From Perognathus longimembris pacificus (taxonomy: Eukaryota > Chordata > Mammalia > Rodentia > Heteromyidae): a stretch of DNA of 64,000 nt. Location: NCBI RefSeq assembly GCF_023159225.1, contig NC_063166.1, positions 49,407,149 through 49,471,148 of the forward strand, read 5' to 3'. The translations under genes and the position numbers were made by a program. Shown here piece after piece: positions 57,111-64,000 of this stretch. Below the pieces are notes generated by a model, which saw only the letters and a list, made by a program, of their open reading frames with translations, was not told the origin of the DNA and made no database searches. How positions within the stretch are numbered: the stretch's first letter is position 1; each line of letters begins with the position of its first letter.

Positions 57111-57495
57111 TAATTATACTTTTATTATCTTTAGCTGTACAAAGGAACTCTCATTTCACAAATCATTTTATACTTACAATGCATCATGATCAATGTCACC
57201 CCTTTCATCATTGACTCCCATCCCTCTCAACCCAACCTCAACTTTCCTAGTTTCATAGGATATACATTGCATATTGTGATTGCATTCTCCCCATTCCCCT
57301 GCTCCATTTATCATTTGTCAGCCCTCCTCTCTCACCTTTCTAGTTCCAATCCGGGCATTCATTTTGTTGGATTTCATTTTTCTAATGAATTTTTCTTATT
57401 TCAATCTTCATTTCCATTACATCTTGTTGTCTTTCACCAAAACATTGAGTGCATACATGTACACGTGCTGGTTGTAAGGCACTTCAATATTTGAT
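57111..57495 (-). mobile_element. L1-like 3' region, antisense
   Basis: Starts 'aattatacttttattatctt', 'tagctgtacaaaggaactct' and 'acaatgcatcatgatcaatg'; C-rich phrases follow (G-rich on its own strand). How far the element extends to the right is uncertain. Confidence 0.5.
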
Positions 57496-57531
57496 AGACT
57501 AAATAGAGGGAAAAAATAACAAATATTCTGT

Positions 57532-57788
57532 CCCTGTGTGATTCTTTTTTTCTTTTTCTTTTTCTTTTTTTTTTTTTTTTTTTGCCAGTCCTGAGCCTTG
57601 GACTCAGGGCCTGAGTACTGTCCCTGGCTTTTCTTTGCTCAAGGCTAGCACTCTGCCACTTGAGTCACAGCGCCACTTCTGGCCATTTTCTGTATATGTG
57701 GTGCTGGGGAATCGAACCCAGGGCTTCAAGTATACAAGGCAAGCGCCCTTGCCACTAGGCCATATCCCCAGCCCCCTGTGTGATTCTT
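57532..57788 (-). mobile_element. ID-like SINE with 15-bp target duplication, antisense
   Basis: Long T/CT-rich left end (tail). CCCTGTGTGATTCTT is repeated at 57532-57546 and 57774-57788. Confidence 0.95.
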
Positions 57789-59929
57789 GTAGAGTGGAAA
57801 TAACCAGATTCTAGTATATGACTCATACTCTTGCTGTTACTTCTCTGCCAGACACTTTATATCTGGTATAAATTTACCCTGGAAATTTGTGAGTTTTCTT
57901 TTTTAAGTGAACTTAGAGTTCAGCTAGTCTCTTAAGAAAATGCAAAACAAAGCTGAATTTCTTTGGTGTTCTTTCTTATTTACCTATGATTGAACTATGA
58001 AAATGTATGTAAGCGCAGCTGAGTAATTTATTATATGTTTTAGGAAGAACAAAACAAAAATATGAAGGCTCCAAACATAAAAATATGTTTAGGAGGCAGA
58101 AATGCTCATTACCCTGCTTTAAACAGTGTGTGCTAAACATGTGTTAAAATAACACAGTATACTCCCTAGATGCACATTTATTACATGTCACTTAGAAAGA
58201 AAAAAATGGAAAGAAATGTTTTGTAGTGATAAGAACATTGAATTTGTCATAAGTTTCATTCTCAATGCCTACGGGCTGCTTGCCCTTCCTTGGGGTCTGA
58301 GTTTTCCTGGGTTTAGCCAGAAAAAAAAGGAATTGGGAGGACTTGAGCGAGACAGTCCTACCTGAAATTCAGAATCACCTGGTGAATTTTATGAAGACCT
58401 AGAAAATGTTCTAAGTGACCCAGAAAGCTGTATAATATCCAGATATGCCCAGTTTCTATATATAGTGCATTTTTCTTAGATATGCATTGGACAGACAATC
58501 CTGGGAACTGCCTAACTTTGAAATCCCTCCCATTTCTGAGGTCTGAGATCCAATGACAGTTGCCAGAGGCTGCCAAAAGAACCAGAGATGTTGTATAAAA
58601 TTGGATCACTAAAGTTGCTATGTTTATGGCTTTGATGCTATGAAATACTTTCTCCTGAGAGTGTCTTCTCTAGGTTTTCCCATTGCTTGGAATAGAAAAG
58701 ATAGAGTTTGAGTTTGAGTTGAGCTGGAGCTCAACTTTCCCAGTTGGTTATGAACATAACTGAGTAGCCAGGTGGTTAGAATTTCTCCCATAACTGGAAG
58801 TAGATAAATAGTCATTGCAGCATCTACTCAGATTCCTTCACCTTCCATAGGAATCTTCTCATCCATTTACTTGGCTGGATCTGGGGTTAGACTGCTGACG
58901 CTCCAGTGGTATCTCATGTTTTGAGCTCTTTTTTGTTGAGCACTCAAAGGAAGGACCTGCTTAAGGCCTAGTTTGAGTCAGTTCTTCAGACTGAGATGTC
59001 ATTTGCTGAGCCATGTGCATTGGGACTGTGCCTTCCTTTCAGAGAGGAATGCCTACAACATTCTTGAACATCTTAATGGAAGGAATCTAGTTGACCTTCC
59101 CTGGGATGGGAATGGACCAACACTTAGTACCAAATATAGGAGAGGTTTGCTCTTTACCTGGGGGAGGACTCAATGCATTACACAGTGTAGAAGTTGTATT
59201 TAAGCTTGAGGAAGCAGGCTGGGAGCGCTCAAGAGGGTGACGTGTTCCTCAAATCCCACAGGCGAATGTGAGTGGCTTATCTCATCCTCTCCATGGATTG
59301 GCAGGGAACTGAAGCCTGATACTCAAAGTTAAGCAGAAAACCTATTGGATTCCCTTTATAAAGAGGTTGTTTGGCCAAGAGATCTCATCCAAGGGAACAG
59401 GTAGGGGAACTCAGAGTAAGCCATTTGAGGTCCTTTCCATTTTTCTTGATGCCAAAGCAGCACACAAAATTGAACTTTAAAAGGTTATGACACAATGGAT
59501 GAGTGGAGAAAAAGAAAGAAGGGCTGAATGGATAGAGGATGTAGAAGGGATGAAAAGATATAGGATGTATGAATGTACGGGTGGATAAGTAGATGGAAGA
59601 ATGGAGAAAAAGGACAGAGAGTTGGATTGATCCTTAAGAGCTCTGGACTGAGGCAGGAAGTGAGAGGTTGGATTTAGCTCTAGAATCTGTCATTTTCTAT
59701 CTGTAGAAGCTTGGGTAACCTGTGTAAATGAAATCCTTTACCACTTCCCCATCTTGTAAAATATGAATTAAGTCATACCTTTCATAAAGAGACAAGTTAG
59801 AGGGCTAAATTATCATGAGGGTTATATAGAGAATGGTGGGTAAAGCTTTTTGCCATGTCCAGTATACCAAAAGTGCTCAGTAAATGTCATTTCATTTTTT
59901 ATCTTGTCCCAAAAAGTTTGAGATAGATT
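57789..59929. other. Intergenic, no gene seen
   Basis: Unique sequence. 59515-59610 is a degenerate GGAT/GAAT-type repeat. Short frames only. Confidence 0.5.
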
Positions 59930-60450
59930 TGTGTATGTGTATTAAAATCTGTGTTGCAAATTTCTTTTCCATATCTACAAAATGTATATTTACTCCTTTA
60001 ATATGTTTTAATGGTTTGATCTTTATTCTAGGTAATCTATTTTATAATTTTTGAAGCTTCTGCCTTTTGTAAACTATTTTTGAGAATTACTGACCTAAAG
60101 GTCATGAAAGTATTCTCCTTTTCTAAGAGTTTTAGCATTTTATTTTCACATTTCAATTTATGATCTTTTGCTTAATTTTATTGTAAAGATGATGTACAGA
60201 GGTCAATCTATGATCTTTCTGAAACTGATTTTTGTGCATGATATGAAGCAGAGCTCAAGGTTCACTTCTTTTTACATAAACAATCAACCAACCTAGCATA
60301 TTATAAAGGAGACCATCATTACCCCTTTGCCTCTCAGGAGTCCCTTTGTTATAAAACACATGGTTCTGATTCTCAATCTCTTAATCTTTCTTAACTTTTT
60401 GTCTTGTCTATCGTACCATTGTCATACTGTTCTAAGAACACACATTCAGA
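59930..60450 (-). mobile_element. Ancient L1M-type fragment, antisense
   Basis: 'ctaaaggtcatgaaagtatt', 'ttctaagagttttagcattt', 'tgaaactgatttttgtgcat' follow the well-known antisense order of the 3' part of ORF2 in old L1 elements. Interrupted by a tiny insertion at 60169-60202. Confidence 0.75.
60153..60218 (-). mobile_element. 34-bp L1-type micro-insertion with target duplication
   Basis: TCAATTTATGATCTTT (60153-60168) and TCAATCTATGATCTTT (60203-60218) flank 34 bases that, in reverse complement, are the terminal end of the 36722-36952 family ('cctctgtacatcatcttta' and an A-rich end). A drastically 5'-truncated retrotransposition. Confidence 0.8.
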
Positions 60451-61196
60451 AACTACAAAGAACTCTTATAGAAAAAGACAGGTATTTAAACAAAAATGAA
60501 AAAGTAGATTTGGTAGGCACTCAAGTTCATTCTAATACTTTGCTTGCCTTTGTAAGTTATACATAGATTTATTGATTACCTACCATGAATTATTCTGAGA
60601 AAGAAATAGTAACTATTCATTTATTTGCTTGTTTGTTTATTTATTTAATGTAACTCTTCACCTATGTGTTTTTCACTTTTCTTGTTAATGAAATCAGAGA
60701 GGCAAATATCTAAAGAATTTGAAGGTCTAGAATGTGGGTAATAAAAACAAACAGAAGCTATAACAAAGACTAAGAGGCCAAATGCAGATTGGAAAGTCAA
60801 AGGCACATGAATGGGATGGTGCTGACCCAGGTGCAGTCCCTGGATATGTAAGAAAAAAAAAAAAGTCCAACTGCAAAGCACTAGCATAGACCCTGCTTCC
60901 ATAGGTACAAAAACCAAATATTTAGGATATTTCCAAATCCTGGCACAGCATTCCACTGCAAGAAACACGATACAATGAGCCAAAGTGAACATTGAAGATG
61001 GATGCCAGCTAAAGGGGCAAATGACTAACAGTTGATTCTCAATTGTACCAGAAGATTTCAGAATTTTGACTACAGTGCAATATTAATTTCCATGGCAAAC
61101 ACCCCGGGCATACAGAAAAGTTATGCTTCCCACATCAGTACTGTCATGGTGGCCATTTATGGAAAGAAATTGTTATCCTTTGTCAAATATAAGAAT
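60451..61196. other. Intergenic, no gene seen
   Basis: Nothing recognised beyond AT-rich sequence. Confidence 0.5.
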
Positions 61197-61442
61197 GCAA
61201 TTGTGGTTTTTTTTTGTTTTTTGTTTTTGTTTTTTTTTTTTTGCCAGTCTGGGCCTTGGACTCAGGGCCTAAGCACTGTCCCTGGCTTCTTTTTGCTCAA
61301 GGCTAGCACTCTGCCACTTGAGCCACAGCACCACTGCTGGCCGTTTTCTATATATGTGGTGCTGAGGAATCAACCCCAGGGTTTCATGTATATGAGGCAA
61401 GAACTCTACCACTAAGCCATATTCCCAGCCCACGCAATTGTG
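61197..61442 (-). mobile_element. ID-like SINE, antisense
   Basis: T-rich left end, full antisense body, and GCAATTGTG duplicated at 61197-61205 and 61434-61442. Confidence 0.92.
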
Positions 61443-61910
61443 TATAAAATTAGGTTGGGAATTATTTGGTTACACATATAGCACATGATAGCCAGAAGAT
61501 AAAAAGGGTGGAAAGGAAGGAACTGGGAGTACTTGCTTTTATTGGTTTTCTGGGGTAATCAAAATATAACAGAAAGTTATTGGAATGACTTCCTTAAGCA
61601 ACCTAGTTCAGAACAAAAATGTACTTGTTTGGGGGATGTGACATTTAGAAAGTTTAACAGTAACACTTGACTTTGTTCACAAGACTTAGGTTGATATAAA
61701 CCAAGTTTCTGGCAAGTTTTTAAAACAGATGCTTATGCAATATGTAAGGGAGAAGAGGCTTCCACTTCCTTTTGAGTTTGGAATATGAGTCTCTGAGAAC
61801 TTGGGCAACATTGAATTTCCTGAGGAGTGGTGAATGCAGTCAACTTCAATCTCACGTGTTTTTGAGTCACGGTGGAGATGGTGGGTGCAGCTGCTGTGAT
61901 TTTGAGTTCC

Positions 61911-61951
<41 letters not shown>

Positions 61952-62199
61952 TCTCTCTCTGTGTCACTCTCTCTGTCTGTCTCTCTCTCATCATGCACTC
62001 CCCTGCTCATCAGAATGGGAGGAGATGGTACTCCCACCTACAAACAAATTTACAGGAGACATGCTGCCACCCAAGGACTACCAACTCCAGAAACTAAGAA
62101 GCCGGTGTCTCAGCTTGGACCAGTGTCTTCTTGGCCATGCACCATCTCACTGCTACTGGGGTTTTAATCACAAACATACCTAGCAGGCAACCCTAACAC
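61443..62199. other. Intergenic with (TC)n
   Basis: Nothing recognised apart from the (TC)n run at 61914-61989. Confidence 0.5.
61914..61989. repeat. (TC)n microsatellite
   Basis: CT run with GTGTCA and GTCTGT interruptions. Confidence 0.95.
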
Positions 62200-62830
62200 T
62201 CAAACAGATTTTTACATTGGTCGTTTGTTCATTTACATGGCTTCAAGAATCCTCAGACTAAATGTTATAGGTCTACACTTGTCTTATCCATGTAATAACC
62301 TTAGTCCCTTCTATGACACTGCACATGGCTTAATGTATGCCTTTATAGGACTGCAGAGTACTCTACAGAAAGTGTTCCACAATCCATTTAGCTATATCCC
62401 CACCTTTGATGAGTATTTAGCCTATTTCCAATGTTTTTCCCTTATGTGTGAAGTCACACACACTAGCTCTTGGTAAATCTTTAAGTATTCCTCAATAGAA
62501 ATCTCAAAGTGGAATTACTGGATCAAAGGTTATGTGAACTTTAAATTTTAATTAGTATTTAGTAAATATTACCGATGTGTTCCCCCAAATGATGACAATA
62601 TGAGGATGATTACTACTTAATCCCTTGCTAACCCCATATATTAGTAACCAAGTTAATTTCCTCTAATCTGATGGGATAATGTCCACTTTGTAATTTTTAT
62701 TTGTGTATCTACTGTTTTTCTGTAAAGATTAGGAAAGTTGTGTTTCATTAGAAAATTCTTCATTTTTAATCATTTTTTCCTATTTTTAGCACTGACCTGT
62801 TCATTTCTTTTGTATGAAATTGTTAGAAAA
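62200..62830 (-). mobile_element. Ancient L1M-type fragment, antisense
   Basis: 'caatccatttagctatatcc', 'aaagtggaattactggatca', 'aggttatgtgaactttaaat' and 'tctgatgggataatgtccac' match the antisense order of a more 3' part of old L1 than the 59930 piece, so it is a separate or rearranged insertion. Confidence 0.75.
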
Positions 62831-63699
62831 TTTTATACAGTATAGGACATGACTCTACTAAAATATTATGGTTTTAATCTTTTTTTGGTATTGTACAAAA
62901 GACTTATTTTTTTTGCTGTAAAATGGTTTCTTATTTCTTCTCCCCTATCACGTGGATTTTATGCCATTTATTTGCTTTTAAATGGAAAAAATATGACTTC
63001 TGACCCCATGGCCTCATCATATTGTAGATTCTTGCATAACTTTGGTCCAGATATGTTTCTGATTTTGTACCACTGCCCCCTGGGGATCTCCTGTCTGCAG
63101 AACAGCTCCACCCAGGGCTCAAGCAGGCCAGGTTTTGACTGAAGCAAGCTCATTGGCTCCTTAGTTATTTGGGTGATTTATTAGGGAGTAGACTGCATCT
63201 CTTCCAAACTAGCCAGAGTTCACCTCTGAGATATTGCCCTCCTGTCAATCCCACCCTAGTAACTTTCTTAGGAAGACTTTTTCTTCAGCCTGCATATCCC
63301 TTCTCCCAGACCCTGTCTCACAGCAGAGGATCTGAGCCTGGGAGCTCCAGTGTCTCCCACCTTCCTGACTGCTTCAGGGGCTGGGGGTGGTTCAGAAAGT
63401 GTGGGTCCCTGCAGGGCATTGAAATCTTTTTGTGGGGAATCTTATAAAAAGTGGACTAGGGAAAGGTTGAATCAAGGAATATGGGGAGAGTTGGTCAAAG
63501 GATGAAAAATTTCAGTTTGCTAGGAGAAGTAATTTCAAAAGATCTGTTGTATAGCATGATGATAATACCAAGAATGCCTCGAACAAGAATGCATTGAACA
63601 AGAATGCACTTCCAGGAGAGACTTTAAATGGTCTCATTACAAAAAGTATGTAAGGACATGCATATGTAAATTAGCTCAATTAATCCATTACAAATGCAT
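62831..63699. other. Intergenic, no gene seen
   Basis: Unique sequence. A weaker CTCF-like match (12 of 14) lies near 63076-63089. Confidence 0.45.
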
Positions 63700-63775
63700 A
63701 CCTATTTTAGAACATCATGTTGTGCATAATGTATGCAATTTTGTCAATTTAAATAAATTTTAAAAGAAAGAGCTG
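63700..63775 (+). mobile_element. Possible retroposon 3' tail
   Basis: 'gcataatgtatgcaattttg', 'tcaatttaaataaatttta' and an A-rich end look like an L1-type terminus, but the piece is too short to be sure. Confidence 0.35.
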
Positions 63776-63839
63776 AGTTTAAAAAGTCCAATTTAGGGTA
63801 CCAAAATCAGTTCCTGATATCACTGTAACTGATTTTGGA

Positions 63840-64000
63840 ACCCTGGATATTGCATATATGTGTATTGGAACTAGGGAAGGGAGGGGGAATATCAAAATGG
63901 AGAGACAAAGGATAAAAGACAAACCAATGCAACAGCAATACTTACAAAACTATATGCTGCAAACCAACTGTACAACTCATGGTGGGAAAGGGAAATGGGG
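63840..64000 (+). mobile_element. L1-like 3' region, cut by the window edge
   Basis: 'ggagagacaaaggataaaag', 'gcaatacttacaaaactata' repeats the wording of 36728-36790, preceded by a G-rich purine stretch near 63873-63887. Continues past the window. Confidence 0.55.

Noticed and set aside
57186..57494. 102-codon frame with hydrophobic character
   Set aside because: Lies in an antisense L1-like 3' region; not a gene.

Overview
This is mammalian nuclear DNA, most likely from a geomyoid rodent (pocket mouse, kangaroo rat or pocket gopher group). Two intronless genes are recognisable at near full identity to known families: thrombomodulin (THBD, + strand, 7465-9201) and somatostatin receptor type 4 (SSTR4, - strand, 19242-20408). 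They lie tail to tail about 10 kb apart, as in the human 20p11.21 segment. The rodent assignment rests on the repeats: many copies of a tRNA-Ala-headed ID-like SINE (about 200 bp, intact Pol III A and B boxes), a second older tRNA-derived SINE that shares its right half (the Geo type of Geomyoidea), plus B1-like and B1-ID dimer copies. The species call is inference.

Layout. 1-6340: unique DNA with old SINE fragments and a CTCF-like motif. 6340-7300: GC-rich THBD promoter with Sp/KLF boxes, a tandem ETS site and a TATA box. 7300-11035: the single-exon THBD transcript, with a 1.8 kb 3'UTR carrying a long pyrimidine tract, a CA repeat, a Pumilio element abutting an AU-rich element, and a poly(A) signal. 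11.0-18.6 kb: convergent intergenic DNA with three full-length SINEs. 18.6-20.8 kb: SSTR4 and its CpG-rich promoter. 20.8-64 kb: a gene desert in which I see no credible protein-coding gene. It holds SINEs, L1 3' ends, MaLR LTRs, a decayed gammaretrovirus-like element at 34.2-39.4 kb, a local duplication at 29.5-30.8 kb and many microsatellites.

How it works together. THBD is an endothelial cofactor that switches thrombin to protein C activation; SSTR4 is a Gi-coupled peptide receptor. Nothing in the sequence suggests they share a pathway; their adjacency is old synteny. I found no previously undescribed multi-gene system. The most interesting items are: the retroviral remnant, whose gag matrix fragment is fused in frame to a hydrophobic leader-encoded segment; a duplicated block in which one copy is the empty site for a SINE inserted in the other; a 34-bp insertion flanked by 16-bp target duplications inside an ancient L1; a possible extra N-glycosylation sequon in SSTR4; and CTCF-like motifs, one inside the SSTR4 coding start.
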